A stretch of 42,602 bases of DNA from a virus: positions 1 to 42,602 of the IMG/VR virus record IMGVR_UViG_3300028388_001127, one strand, 5' to 3'. The notes beneath the pieces were generated by a model, which made no database searches, was not told where the DNA came from, and saw only the letters and a program-made list of their open reading frames with translations. The position numbers and the translations under genes are program-made. Positions 6,588 to 15,205 of the stretch are shown here, piece after piece; the stretch's first letter is position 1, and every line of letters begins with the position of its first letter.

Positions 6588-7544
6588 ATGAAATTGAGTT
6601 TTGAGAAACTTTGCGAGATGATTAATGATGATGCCAAGCTCACGGAATTAAACCGAGTTTGGCATTATGTTGTTAAGAACAGAACAGAGTTTACTGCAAA
6701 CCAAATCCGTTTTTTAAATGACAGGCTTAATGAGATAGGAGCCAAGGTTATTAATAATGAAGTTGTAAAAAAGCAGGAGGATTTTGATTTGCTGATGATA
6801 AGGATTGCAGATTGTAGATGGGAGATTGATAAGTTGAATGAGTGTTACGATTATGCGATTAGTATTGAGCAGGATTTAACCCAAAAAGAGAGAGAGTATT
6901 TGGGAGAGATGTTTTGGTATTGTTACCAAGATATAATTGACAGAGAGCAAAAGGAATATGAACAATTAAAAAAAGAATTTAAAATGCAACATTCAAACAA
7001 GGAGTACAATGCGACTTTACACACGAGAAAAAAAGCGCTAACAGTTAAAAATCCATACGCAGAATATATTGCGAGAGGAGAGAAAAAAATTGAGGTAAGG
7101 AGTAGAGATACTAAGTACAGAGGAGAGTTGATAATTTGTAGCAGTCAAAAACCAATAATACAGGGAATGATGAGCGGATGTATTTTAGCATCTGTAAATT
7201 TATGGCAAACCAAACCTTTCAGCGAATTAACCGAGGAGGAAAAGTTAAGTACGAAAATACCAAGAGAACAATGGAAAGATTTGGAGAGCCATTATGGTTG
7301 GTTTTTAAAAGATGTTGTTAGGATGGTTGAGTATCCTGTTAAAGGACAGCTTGGAATTTTTAACCTTGTAATGGATAGGATGGAGTTTATACCTTACAGC
7401 AATGCAGAGATTAGTGATTTGATTGAGGAGCATAAACCAAAGAAGTTTGACCGAAAAGCAGTAGCAATCGGATGTTTATTTATATTAATTATCTTTGCAA
7501 TAGTGGGGTTTGTTATCTGGGGCATAATAAAAGCATTCAGCTAA
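6588..7544 (+). CDS. ASCH-domain protein with C-terminal membrane anchor
   Basis: 318 residues in three parts. Residues 1-140 are helical, charged and not recognised. Residues 149-260 look like an ASCH/PUA-like domain: ALTVKNPYAEYIARGEKKIEVRSRDTKYRG then CILASVNLW and the aromatic C-terminal strand YPVKGQLGIFNL; such domains bind modified bases or RNA. Residues 291-313 are a hydrophobic membrane span followed by a short tail. An ASCH domain held at the membrane is unusual. It follows ssb after 3 bases, in the same operon. Confidence 0.75.
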   Translation: MKLSFEKLCEMINDDAKLTELNRVWHYVVKNRTEFTANQIRFLNDRLNEIGAKVINNEVVKKQEDFDLLMIRIADCRWEIDKLNECYDYAISIEQDLTQKEREYLGEMFWYCYQDIIDREQKEYEQLKKEFKMQHSNKEYNATLHTRKKALTVKNPYAEYIARGEKKIEVRSRDTKYRGELIICSSQKPIIQGMMSGCILASVNLWQTKPFSELTEEEKLSTKIPREQWKDLESHYGWFLKDVVRMVEYPVKGQLGIFNLVMDRMEFIPYSNAEISDLIEEHKPKKFDRKAVAIGCLFILIIFAIVGFVIWGIIKAFS

Positions 7545-7574
7545 CTAAATATTAAAAGCCAACTCTATACAGGG

Positions 7575-7622
7575 ATGATTTGTGAAAACATCGCAAATGG
7601 CAGATTTAAAATAAATAACTGA
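7575..7622 (+). CDS. Possible 15-residue leader peptide before terminase
   Basis: ATG 7575 reads MICENIANGRFKINN and stops at TGA 7620-7622, overlapping the terminase ATG (TGATG). Such overlap suggests coupling, but an ORF this short arises easily by chance. The same 77-base gap contains the weak repeat ATTTG/CAAAT and no clear promoter. Confidence 0.2.
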   Translation: MICENIANGRFKINN

Positions 7623-8197
7623 TGGCAGCAAATAAGAGAAATGAAAAACAAAAGTCGCAGGACAGAACGATGATTGCAAATTGGATGGTTCAAAATAAAA
7701 CTGTAAGAAAGATACAGGAGTTGTTGAATGAGAACAATTTGGAGAAAGGGAAAGGTTATACGTTATCATTAGGGCAGATTGCAGCCGATATGAAAAAGGT
7801 ATTGCAAGAGTGGCAGGATGAAAGAAAGGATTTTATTGATTATGTTGTTGATAGAGAGTTAAAGAAATTAGATATTATTGAGGCTGAATGTTGGGAGGCT
7901 TGGGATAAGAGTAAGCAAGGAAAGAAAACAACAAAATTTTCTGGAGGTCAAATAACAAACACATCCGTATCTGGAGGAAAGATTAAAGAGAGAAGTTTGG
8001 AGGAAACGAGTGGAGATGTTAAATACCTTGATAAGATTTTTGATTGTATGGATATGAGAAAGGATTTACTTGGTTATGCAGCAGCGAAAAAAGTTGAGTT
8101 TTCTGGTAGTATTGGAGTAGGAGTAACACCGATGAGCGAGGATGAGATTGAAAAGGAAAAGGCAAGAATTAAAAATAACTTGCGTAAGGTAGTTTAA
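7622..8197 (+). CDS. Terminase small subunit (putative)
   Basis: 191 residues immediately before the large subunit (5-base gap). N-terminal helices include VRKIQELLNE, which may be the DNA-binding helix-turn-helix. The centre (EWQDERKDFIDYVVDRELKKLDIIEAECWEAWDKSK) matches the oligomerisation helix pattern of phage small terminases. The end is basic (KARIKNNLRKVV). It would recognise the packaging site and load the large subunit. Identification rests on position and helical pattern. Confidence 0.75.
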   Translation: MAANKRNEKQKSQDRTMIANWMVQNKTVRKIQELLNENNLEKGKGYTLSLGQIAADMKKVLQEWQDERKDFIDYVVDRELKKLDIIEAECWEAWDKSKQGKKTTKFSGGQITNTSVSGGKIKERSLEETSGDVKYLDKIFDCMDMRKDLLGYAAAKKVEFSGSIGVGVTPMSEDEIEKEKARIKNNLRKVV

Positions 8198-8202
8198 AGG
8201 AT

Positions 8203-9714
8203 ATGACCGATGAGCAAATAATTATAGCCAAAAAAAAACAACTTGAAAAGTCTGCCAGAGAATTAGAGATATTGTATGCTATTCGAGCGGATGAGTGTGC
8301 AAAGAGTTTTTACCAATTTTTTATTGAGTTTTGGGATGTTATAAACCAAGACGAGTTGCATTTGAATTGGCATATAAAATACTTATGCGACAAACTGCAA
8401 GAGATTGTTGAGAGGGCAATTAGGAAAGAACCAAAGAAGTCCGACACAATCGTAAACATTCCGCCTGGAATGTCAAAATCAACTATATTTTCTCAAATGT
8501 TAGGAGCGTGGACGTGGATACACGCACCGCATTTTGTTATCATAACCTCAACACACAGTAATGATTTATCAGTTGACCAGAGTTTAAAGAGCAAGGATAT
8601 TGTTAAGAGTGAGAGATGGAGCAAATATTTTCAACCAAAAATATATGAGAGGTATGGAAAGTATATGCACCTCACGAAAGACAATGAGAAAGATTGGAGG
8701 AACAATTTTGGAGGTGTGAGGTTCTTTACATCGGTTGGAGGAGCGATTATTGGTAAACACGCCCATTTGATTATTTGGGATGATTTGATTGATGTAGAGA
8801 AAGCGAATAGCGAGGCAGTAAGAAAAAAAGCAAATCGCCACGCATCAAAAGTTTTACCTACCAGAAAGAAAGACAAAAAAGTTACTCCGACCATTGGTAT
8901 AATGCAGAGACTTCACGAGGAAGACCCAACAGGATATATGCTAAAGATTGATGATACTATTGAGCATATCAAATTACCTGCAAAAGTTACAGGAGAGGTT
9001 AAACCAGAACATTTAAAAGAGCATTACAAGGATGGTTATTTAGACCCATTAAGATTGGGGCAGGATGTATTGGATGAGCAAGCCAAATTATTAGGAACGT
9101 ATGATTTTGCAGGGCAGTATGACCAAGACCCAACGCCAAAAGGAGGAGGGAAAGTAAAATACGAATGGTTTAATTATATTGATAGCCACGATTTACCAGA
9201 GGGATTGATTTGGGATTTGTGGATTGATGGAGCATACACCAACAAAACTAAGAATGACCCAACAGGATTGGTATTTAAGGCATTTGATAAGAGGAGAAAC
9301 AGATTGTATATAAGACACGCAAAAAGTGCTTATTTAGAGATGCCAGATTTGTTGAAAGAAATACCGAGACTTTGTGAGATGTTTGGCATTGGTAGTCGTT
9401 CCAGAATATACATAGAGCCAAAAGCATCTGGGCATAGTATTGAGCAAATGTTGAAAGAGGTTACAGGATTGAGTGCGATATTAATTAAGAGCAAATTAGT
9501 TTCAGAGGGAAAGGATGCGAGGTTATCGGTTGCAAGTCCAAAGATTGAGGCAGGGCAAGTGTATATTGTAAGAGGAGGATGGAATGAGAATTATGTTGGG
9601 CAAATATGTTCTTTTCCTGTTGCGACACACGATGAGTATGTAGATTTAATTGGCTATGCGTGCGAGGAATATTTTACAGGCAGAAAGGTCAAAGGAGTTC
9701 GCAGAGTGAATTAA
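8203..9714 (+). CDS. Terminase large subunit
   Basis: 503 residues. ATPase: Walker A PPGMSKST (87-94), Walker B LIIWDD (189-194). Nuclease of RNase H fold: IDGAY (Asp342), YIEPKASG (Glu405), and HDEYVDLIGYA (Asp477/Asp481). Length and motif order are standard. It pumps DNA into the procapsid and cuts the concatemer. No intein or insertion is seen. The ATG at 8203 sits after an AAAGGAT stretch that could serve as a ribosome site. Confidence 0.95.
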   Translation: MTDEQIIIAKKKQLEKSARELEILYAIRADECAKSFYQFFIEFWDVINQDELHLNWHIKYLCDKLQEIVERAIRKEPKKSDTIVNIPPGMSKSTIFSQMLGAWTWIHAPHFVIITSTHSNDLSVDQSLKSKDIVKSERWSKYFQPKIYERYGKYMHLTKDNEKDWRNNFGGVRFFTSVGGAIIGKHAHLIIWDDLIDVEKANSEAVRKKANRHASKVLPTRKKDKKVTPTIGIMQRLHEEDPTGYMLKIDDTIEHIKLPAKVTGEVKPEHLKEHYKDGYLDPLRLGQDVLDEQAKLLGTYDFAGQYDQDPTPKGGGKVKYEWFNYIDSHDLPEGLIWDLWIDGAYTNKTKNDPTGLVFKAFDKRRNRLYIRHAKSAYLEMPDLLKEIPRLCEMFGIGSRSRIYIEPKASGHSIEQMLKEVTGLSAILIKSKLVSEGKDARLSVASPKIEAGQVYIVRGGWNENYVGQICSFPVATHDEYVDLIGYACEEYFTGRKVKGVRRVN

Positions 9715-9720
9715 TTACAA

Positions 9721-9788
9721 AATAATGCTTGTGCAACTTAAACTTAAAGTTTAAATTTGACCATTGTTAATTTAAAAACCGAGAGCAA
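9721..9788 (+). promoter_or_regulatory. Conserved promoter/operator/leader element, copy B
   Basis: TTG (9729-9731), 20 bases, TAAATTTG (9752-9759). The -7 box overlaps an operator-like repeat (ACTTAAAC, 5 bases, GTTTAAAT at 9749-9756), here nested with a perfect 17-bp palindrome at 9738-9754. The leader ends TTTAAAAACCGAGAGCAA before ATG 9789. AAACCGAGAGC (9776-9786) is complementary to the candidate small RNA. Confidence 0.75.
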
Positions 9789-9998
9789 ATGAATTTACAA
9801 GAGCAAATTGAATTATTAGAAAATCAAAAAAAAGCACTCTCAACTTATATTGAGATGTGCATTTTTATTAAAGCAGTTCCAAAGCCAGAGATTTTGATGG
9901 TATTGGAGGATAATACAAGCATTGAAAAATTGCAGGAGGCAATGAGAATGTTTGAGGAAACAAAGGAGAAATATACTAAAGCGATACAAGATGTTTGA
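9789..9998 (+). CDS. Small coiled-coil protein under the conserved leader (copy B)
   Basis: 69 residues, strongly helical (MNLQEQIELLENQKKALSTY; EKLQEAMRMFEETKEKYTKA), likely a coiled coil, no membrane segment. It sits behind terminase but has its own promoter, so it is probably expressed at a different time from its structural neighbours. The next gene starts inside its last codons. Function unknown. Confidence 0.7.
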   Translation: MNLQEQIELLENQKKALSTYIEMCIFIKAVPKPEILMVLEDNTSIEKLQEAMRMFEETKEKYTKAIQDV

Positions 9999-10236
9999 AA
10001 CAATAGGATTTTCAATAGATTATTATATTGGCAATAAGTTTGTTGGTTATGTAGTAATTGACAAGCCAGAAAGAGAGCAGAATGGTTATGCAGGGAGAAA
10101 GGTTGAGATTTTAAAAGAGGATGTTATATGTACCAACAAAAAAAGAATTAAGGCAGGACAGGAGGTAAAAACCGAGCAAGTGCAGATGTATGGAAAGCTA
10201 ACAAAGGATTTCAGAAAAAATGCTTTTAGCATTTAA
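9991..10236 (+). CDS. Hypothetical beta-rich protein
   Basis: ATG 9991 (MFETIGFSIDYYIGNKFVGY) is chosen over an upstream ATG at 9952 that would overlap the preceding gene by 47 bases. 81 residues, beta-like, with a Lys-rich middle (TNKKRIKAGQEVKTEQVQMYG). It overlaps the previous gene by 8 bases. Its last codons coincide with the start of leader element C, so a promoter lies inside the gene end. No family recognised. Confidence 0.6.
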   Translation: MFETIGFSIDYYIGNKFVGYVVIDKPEREQNGYAGRKVEILKEDVICTNKKRIKAGQEVKTEQVQMYGKLTKDFRKNAFSI

Positions 10237-10304
10237 AAATAATGTTTAATTTTAACCAAAATAATTATTAATCGTGCCGATGGCACATAAATACCGAGAG
10301 CAAA
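10221..10304 (+). promoter_or_regulatory. Conserved promoter/operator/leader element, copy C
   Basis: Operator-like ATTTAAAA (10231-10238), 5 bases, GTTTAATT (10244-10251), overlapping a -7-like TAATTTTA (10247-10254). The leader has a small hairpin GTGCC-GAT-GGCAC (10274-10286) and ends ACCGAGAGCAAA before ATG 10305. ACCGAGAGC (10293-10301) matches the small RNA over 9 bases. Confidence 0.65.
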
Positions 10305-10673
10305 ATGAATACAACAGAGCAAAAGCATTTAAAAAACGCAGTCATTAAATTGACAATTGAAAATTCAGAGAAAACTGAAAAAATCAAAGATTTGGAGGAG
10401 AGTAATGATATGCGTTGGAAGTGGTATAAAGAAAAAGAGGAGGAGTTGGAAAAAATGAAGCAAAACAATTTTCCTTTGAGTTTTTATGAGGTGCAAAGTG
10501 GAACAACCAGAGTTGGACACGCAGAGGGATTGATATTACAGCTACCAAAAGAACACGAGGGCAGAAATACTTGGTTGTTGAATTATGGAGTTGGAGAGGA
10601 GGCAAAAGGATTGAGGCAAAAGAAAGGTTTAAATTTCAACGAAGAGACTAAAAGTTGTGAAACAATAAAATAA
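10305..10673 (+). CDS. Hypothetical protein with N-terminal coiled coil (leader copy C)
   Basis: 122 residues. Residues 1-50 form a coiled coil (ENSEKTEKIKDLEES, KEKEEELEKMKQ). The C-terminal half is globular and Gly-rich (RVGHAEGLILQLPKEHEG, WLLNYGVGEEAKG). The family is not recognised. It starts behind one of the five shared leaders. A promoter-like box overlaps its stop codon and a terminator follows 27 bases later. Confidence 0.65.
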   Translation: MNTTEQKHLKNAVIKLTIENSEKTEKIKDLEESNDMRWKWYKEKEEELEKMKQNNFPLSFYEVQSGTTRVGHAEGLILQLPKEHEGRNTWLLNYGVGEEAKGLRQKKGLNFNEETKSCETIK

Positions 10674-10739
10674 TATATTTACATAACAATTTGGGGATTA
10701 CCTCGCAGAAAGCAGAAATGCAAGTATGCGAGGTTTTTT
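10674..10739 (+). ncRNA. Possible short transcript ending in a terminator
   Basis: A -7-like TATATTTA (10674-10681) is followed within about 20 bases by a hairpin (ACCTCGCA 10700-10707 with TGCGAGGT 10727-10734) and six T's (10734-10739). The simplest reading is the terminator of the preceding transcript. If the box is a promoter, a transcript of about 50 bases results. The 3' arm and T-tail are complementary over 12 bases to 34169-34180. Confidence 0.35.
10700..10739 (+). terminator. Rho-independent terminator
   Basis: 8-bp perfect stem ACCTCGCA/TGCGAGGT, 19-base loop, then TTTTTT. It separates the small leader-controlled genes from the structural genes. Confidence 0.8.
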
Positions 10740-10751
10740 AATAGCGATAGT

Positions 10752-11183
10752 ATGGCGACAAAAAGCACGTTGAGAAAATTAGAGACCAAGGTTAAAAAAG
10801 AGTTTGGCTTGATGGATATGAGGTTGAGTGTATTAAAAACCAATCCAACAACTGAAAATCTGGAAAGGTATTATAAAGCATCTGACAAATTGGATGATAT
10901 ATTGGATGAGTATTATAGTGCAAGTATTATGTATTTCTCTATTGAGAAACCAGAGCTTTATGAGTTGTATATTGACCAATCAAAAACCAAGGTCAAAAAG
11001 AAGTTTTTAAGGCAAATAACAAACTCAAAACAATCCGCATTAGTTTATAAGACAAATGAGAGGAGGTTGGAGGTTCTGGAGGAACAGAGAAAGGAGATGA
11101 TTAAGAAAAAGCAGAAAGGAGCGAAATTACAGAGAGTAAATAAAAGCATATCCAGATTAAAGAGATGGATGGAGTATGATTAA
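10752..11183 (+). CDS. Hypothetical basic coiled-coil protein
   Basis: 143 residues, rich in Lys/Arg and helical throughout (KVKKEFGLMDMRLSVLKT; VLEEQRKEMIKKKQKGAK). No membrane segment or known motif. It lies between a terminator and the strong promoter at 11213, just before the structural genes. It could be a virion or assembly protein, or a nucleic-acid binder; neither is shown. No family recognised. Confidence 0.65.
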   Translation: MATKSTLRKLETKVKKEFGLMDMRLSVLKTNPTTENLERYYKASDKLDDILDEYYSASIMYFSIEKPELYELYIDQSKTKVKKKFLRQITNSKQSALVYKTNERRLEVLEEQRKEMIKKKQKGAKLQRVNKSISRLKRWMEYD

Positions 11184-11212
11184 TACATAAGGATATTTTA
11201 TTTAAAAAATAC

Positions 11213-11287
11213 TATATTTGTCAAAATATCTTTCACAAGGCCGATGGGCAAGCCTCATTTTTATTAACATTTTAAAATCTTTAAAAA
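11213..11287 (+). promoter_or_regulatory. Promoter and leader of the structural operon
   Basis: TATATTTG (11213-11220) is a perfect -7 box; no clear -33 TTTG. The roughly 60-base leader holds AAGGC-CGATGGGCAA-GCCT (hairpin with GATGGGCA in the loop), shared in part with the leaders at 10273, 15206 and 21999, and an A/T-rich stretch before ATG. Confidence 0.65.
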
Positions 11288-11932
11288 ATGGGATTACTTA
11301 CAGATTGCCCACGTTCAGCAGCTTTAAATAGCGTACCAATCGAGGATTGTTTAGAGAGCGTTGGCCAAATTCAAAAAATGGTTTTTCAAAGAATAAGAAA
11401 AGCCGATGGAACAAAAAATACATTCGTAACAGCAACAGCAGACCCTGCATTATTAGCATCGTGGACTCCGTTACTTGCAGCAACAGATGATACAAAGGTT
11501 GTGCAAACGCCTTTTATCGCTCAACCAGAGTTTGAGCCAGGAGCAGCGAGAAAGTATGGAGGTGGTAATGCAACACTTGGAGGGATTGAGTTGGTAATTG
11601 GTAGAGAGCCAACAACTGCAACTGCAATGTTGTTAAGAAACAGCCAAAAAACTGTCAAAGCCTTAAAGAAGTTTATGGGAGAGGATGTTGGTGTTTATTT
11701 TGTGGATGAGTTCGGACGTATTATTGCGGATAGCGATGGTGCAGAGGCTCCTGCAAATTATTATCCTTTTCCTATCAATGGACTTTTTGTTGGGGATAAA
11801 AAGTTTGGAGGCTTAGAGGACATCGACAGCAATGCGGTTGAGTTCGGGTTATATCCAAACTGGTCTGACAATTTACGCATAATCACTCCTACGGATTTCG
11901 ATGCGTTAAATGACTTGAAAACTCCAGCGTAA
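11288..11932 (+). CDS. Putative virion structural protein
   Basis: 214 residues, soluble and beta-rich (VTATADPALLASWTPLLAATDD; NATLGGIELVIGREPTT; EDVGVYFVDEFGRIIADSDG). Its own strong promoter, long leader and unusually varied codons (more C-ending codons than neighbours) suggest high expression. Position between terminase and portal fits a tail-tube, decoration or head-associated protein; I lean to a major tail or decoration protein but cannot decide. A virion protein analysis would settle it. Confidence 0.6.
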   Translation: MGLLTDCPRSAALNSVPIEDCLESVGQIQKMVFQRIRKADGTKNTFVTATADPALLASWTPLLAATDDTKVVQTPFIAQPEFEPGAARKYGGGNATLGGIELVIGREPTTATAMLLRNSQKTVKALKKFMGEDVGVYFVDEFGRIIADSDGAEAPANYYPFPINGLFVGDKKFGGLEDIDSNAVEFGLYPNWSDNLRIITPTDFDALNDLKTPA

Positions 11933-11934
11933 GG

Positions 11935-12153
11935 ATGAGTAAAAAAACCGATGTGGTTTTATCCAATAACAATGATAAGGTAGGAGATATTACATTGGAG
12001 ATAAGCCACGCAGAAAGGGTATTAAAAATGCCTAACAACGGAGGTTGGAAACTTCCAAAAAACTCACCTTATAAATTGGATAAGAATGGCATTGTTAAGA
12101 AGTCAAATAACAGAAATACTGAAAAGCCCAAAGAACAGGGCAACGATAAGTAA
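11935..12153 (+). CDS. Small hypothetical protein
   Basis: 72 residues, starting 2 bases after the previous stop. Basic and polar (MSKKTDVVLSNNNDKVGDIT; KKSNNRNTEKPKEQGNDK), with a probably disordered tail. The last 68 bases overlap the start of the portal gene in another frame. A small head or tail accessory protein is possible. No family recognised. Confidence 0.6.
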   Translation: MSKKTDVVLSNNNDKVGDITLEISHAERVLKMPNNGGWKLPKNSPYKLDKNGIVKKSNNRNTEKPKEQGNDK

Positions 12154-13825
12154 AGCCGTAAGGCATGAGCAAAGGTTACGCTTCCATGTTGATACTAATA
12201 TGGAGGCTAACAATGTTCGTTTAGTTGTCAATGATTTTCTTAACTATGTAAAGGGTTTACTTCCAAAGGATAAATACCAGATATTTCTACAATTATTCCG
12301 CTATCCTATTGCAACCAATGAATTAACAGAGGAGATTTTTAGTGCATTGGAGAAAGTTTATGATGGCAAAGATGCTTATGAGGAATACAATTTTATCAGT
12401 CCGCAAGAGTTGGATGATTGGAATAGTTACAGGAGCGAGGTTATCAAAGCATACAGTTTCTGGAGAGGGACAGCCTTTGAGAAAATGAAAACAGCAGTCA
12501 ATGGTTTTATAATTGTTGATTTAAAAGAGGAGCAGGAAACAGAAAAGCCAGAGCCTTATTTTTATTTTGTGCCAATTTCAGATGTAAAGGACTTTGATTG
12601 TAAAGATAATGGAGAAGTTGATTGGATTTTGTTAGAGCAGGAAAACAGCAGATTAGCAGTTTTTGATGATGAGAGTTACCGAGTGTTTGAATTGAATGAT
12701 AAAAAAGAGATTGTTGGAGAGGCAATAATTGAAAACACCCACGATCTGGGATATTGCCCTGCATCTTTTTTCTGGAATGATAAACTTACCGAGGATAACA
12801 AGGTATTGAAAAAATCGCCATTATCAAATCAACTTGCAAATCTGGATTGGCTTTTATTCTTTCTAACAAGCAAAAAGCATCTGGATTTATATGCACCTTA
12901 CCCAATTTATTCTGGTTACCAACAAGATTGTGAGTTTGAGAACAAAAACAATGGAGATTATTGTGATGGAGGTTTTATAAAAAACAAGTCTGGAGAGTAT
13001 TATGTTGATAGGAGTGGAGCATTAAGCAAATGCCCTGTTTGTGCTGATAGCAGATTGGCAGGAGTAGGGAGTTTTGTTGAGGTGCCATTACCAAACCGAG
13101 ATAATGATTTTAAAGATTTGCGAAACCCTGTACAGATAACCTCTATTGATAAAGCGAGCCTTGATTATAATGTTGAGGAGGTACAGAGACTAAACGACAA
13201 AATTTATGCTGCGGTTGTAGGTCCTGGAGGAGATATGAAAATGGATAAGGCTTTTAATAAAGACCAAGTTAAGGCAAATACTGAAAGCAGGAGAAATGTT
13301 TTGTTATCCTTAAAGAAAAACTTTGAGAAAATTCAGAGTTGGACAGAGCATACGATTTGTAAATTGAGATATGGAGCAACCTATTTGAGCAATACAATTT
13401 TTTATGGATCGGATTGGTATTTGTATGATGTTGACCAATTAACAGAGCAGTACAAGTTAGCGAAAGGGGCAGGAGCAACAGATTATCAGTTGGATTTGAT
13501 ACAAGACCAAATAATTGAGACCGAAAACAAAAACAATCCAATGGCTCTCCAGAGAGCAGAGATTTTGAAAAACCTTGAACCATATAGGCATCAAACCAGA
13601 GCGGAAGTTTTGGAGATGATGGAGAAAGGTTTTGGAGATAAGGACTTAATTGCGGTTAAATTAAATTTTGCTACTTTTGTTTTGAGGTTTGAAAGAGAGA
13701 ACACGGACATTGTTGAATTTGGAAGTGCGTTATCTTTCAATCAAAAAATTAATATAATTCTAAACACATTTAAAGATTATGGCAGGACAGAGCAAATTAA
13801 CGGAGGAGCAAGTGGCAGCGAATGA
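12086..13825 (+). CDS. Portal protein (putative) with zinc-ribbon-like insert
   Basis: 579 residues. The N-terminus (RHEQRLRFHVDTNM, about 26-39), the HDLGYCPASFFW motif (219-230) and the helical core after it (LSNQLANLDWLLFFLTSKKHL) follow the portal pattern, and it lies before scaffold and capsid. Cys282, Cys293, Cys316 and Cys319 (ending KCPVC) form a zinc-ribbon-like insert, seen in some Bacteroidetes portals. Twelve copies would form the DNA channel. Start ATG 12086 overlaps the previous gene; the alternative ATG at codon 39 would remove the conserved N-terminus. Confidence 0.8.
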   Translation: MALLRSQITEILKSPKNRATISKAVRHEQRLRFHVDTNMEANNVRLVVNDFLNYVKGLLPKDKYQIFLQLFRYPIATNELTEEIFSALEKVYDGKDAYEEYNFISPQELDDWNSYRSEVIKAYSFWRGTAFEKMKTAVNGFIIVDLKEEQETEKPEPYFYFVPISDVKDFDCKDNGEVDWILLEQENSRLAVFDDESYRVFELNDKKEIVGEAIIENTHDLGYCPASFFWNDKLTEDNKVLKKSPLSNQLANLDWLLFFLTSKKHLDLYAPYPIYSGYQQDCEFENKNNGDYCDGGFIKNKSGEYYVDRSGALSKCPVCADSRLAGVGSFVEVPLPNRDNDFKDLRNPVQITSIDKASLDYNVEEVQRLNDKIYAAVVGPGGDMKMDKAFNKDQVKANTESRRNVLLSLKKNFEKIQSWTEHTICKLRYGATYLSNTIFYGSDWYLYDVDQLTEQYKLAKGAGATDYQLDLIQDQIIETENKNNPMALQRAEILKNLEPYRHQTRAEVLEMMEKGFGDKDLIAVKLNFATFVLRFERENTDIVEFGSALSFNQKINIILNTFKDYGRTEQINGGASGSE

Positions 13826-14207
13826 GTTGTTAAAAAAGGCTAAAACTCCAGAGGAAAAAGCAACAGCAGAGAAAGCAGTTGCAGATGCAAACGCTAATGC
13901 TGAAAAAGCACAAAAAGAAGCGGAGCAAAAAGCACAACAGGAGAAGTTGGAGAAGTCCAAAAAAATTCCTGTATTGAAAAAAACGAAAGCGAATTATGTA
14001 CCAGAGCCTGGAACAGAAATGAATTACCACGTAAAAGTGGAGGTTAAAGCTTTCAACCCACAATCTGGGAAAAGGTTAAGTACTCCGCAAGTACAGATAT
14101 TTGCACCGAAAGCATTTAAGGTATTTGCAGACCAAGCAGTTGGATTAGGATATACAGTTGATATATTACACGACCCAACGGATGAGTACCCAAAAGTAGG
14201 AGTATAA
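13779..14207 (+). CDS. Hypothetical head-associated protein
   Basis: 142 residues, starting inside the last 47 bases of the portal gene in another frame. Residues 5-65 are an Ala/Lys/Glu coiled coil (KTPEEKATAEKAVADANANA). Residues 75-142 are a small beta domain (YHVKVEVKAFNPQSGKR; VQIFAPKAFKVFADQAVGLG). The coiled coil before the scaffold gene suggests an assembly factor or minor head protein. No family recognised. Confidence 0.65.
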   Translation: MAGQSKLTEEQVAANELLKKAKTPEEKATAEKAVADANANAEKAQKEAEQKAQQEKLEKSKKIPVLKKTKANYVPEPGTEMNYHVKVEVKAFNPQSGKRLSTPQVQIFAPKAFKVFADQAVGLGYTVDILHDPTDEYPKVGV

Positions 14208-14261
14208 CCAAAAGAGGAGGAGAAAAAATAATTTACATTAACTTAAAAGGGCAATAAGAAA

Positions 14262-15203
14262 ATGGCATTAACAGCAGAGATTTTAAAAGCGAGTACAGCG
14301 TTAGCGAGTTTAACGGAGGAGCAAATTAAGGCGGTTACAGAGTTGAGTACCAACGATGAGAATACTGTAATTGGCAAAAAGATTGGAGAAATTTGGGGAG
14401 GCATTGACAGAGATGTTGAGGCAGTTACAGGACTTAAAAAACCAGACGGCACCAAGACTTACGATTGGTTAAAAAGCGATGTTTTCAGTAAGGTAAAAGC
14501 AACATTATCTTTACAAAAGAAAATCGACACTCTTAAAGGGGAAAAAGAGGAACTTGAAAAACAGTTAAAAGATGGTAAAGTTGATGAGGCACTTGCAAAA
14601 AAGTTAGAGGATAACCAAAAGCTTGTGAAAGATTTACAAGACCAACTGAAAGCAAAGGAAACTGATTTTAACAAAAAACTTGCTGAGGCGCAAGAGCAAA
14701 ATGTTAGCATTATGGTTAACAATGAGTTTGATAGAGCGTTGGTAGGAAAGAAGTTTAAAGATGAGGCTATTATACCAAAGAGCGTAAGAGAGAGTTACAT
14801 TACCAATGCAAAACAGGCAATTCTTTCAGAGAACACGCCAGATTGGATTGATGATGGAAAGGGTGGAAAACAATTAGTTTTCAGAGATGCAAATGGCGAC
14901 ATCAAAAGAAACCCAGAAAACAACCTTAATCCGTTTACAGCATCGGAGTTGTTTACAACAAAGATTGCTGATGTATTAGACCAAGGTAAAAACCAAGGTG
15001 GTGCAGGAACAGGAGGAAAAGGTGCAGGAGGAGGAAAGACAAGCGAACTTTCTTTGTCTGGAGTAAAAACACAGGTTGAGGCTGATGATGCGATTACTGA
15101 TTATCTAATGGAAAAAGGATTAGTAAGAGGAACAGCAGAGTATAACAAAGAATTTGACCAAATTAGAACAGAGAACAATGTTTCTGAATTGGACATCCGT
15201 TAG
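14262..15203 (+). CDS. Scaffolding protein (putative)
   Basis: 313 residues directly before the capsid gene. Residues 85-150 are a long coiled coil (LQKKIDTLKGEKEELEKQLKDG; LVKDLQDQLKAKETDF), followed by a globular part and a Gly-rich linker (GGAGTGGKGAGGGK, about 248-261). This is the usual layout of phage scaffolds (GPO/Gp20-like), which fill the procapsid and are removed before packaging. No protease motif is seen, so a host or other enzyme, or exit without cleavage, is implied. Confidence 0.75.
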   Translation: MALTAEILKASTALASLTEEQIKAVTELSTNDENTVIGKKIGEIWGGIDRDVEAVTGLKKPDGTKTYDWLKSDVFSKVKATLSLQKKIDTLKGEKEELEKQLKDGKVDEALAKKLEDNQKLVKDLQDQLKAKETDFNKKLAEAQEQNVSIMVNNEFDRALVGKKFKDEAIIPKSVRESYITNAKQAILSENTPDWIDDGKGGKQLVFRDANGDIKRNPENNLNPFTASELFTTKIADVLDQGKNQGGAGTGGKGAGGGKTSELSLSGVKTQVEADDAITDYLMEKGLVRGTAEYNKEFDQIRTENNVSELDIR

Positions 15204-15205
15204 TA

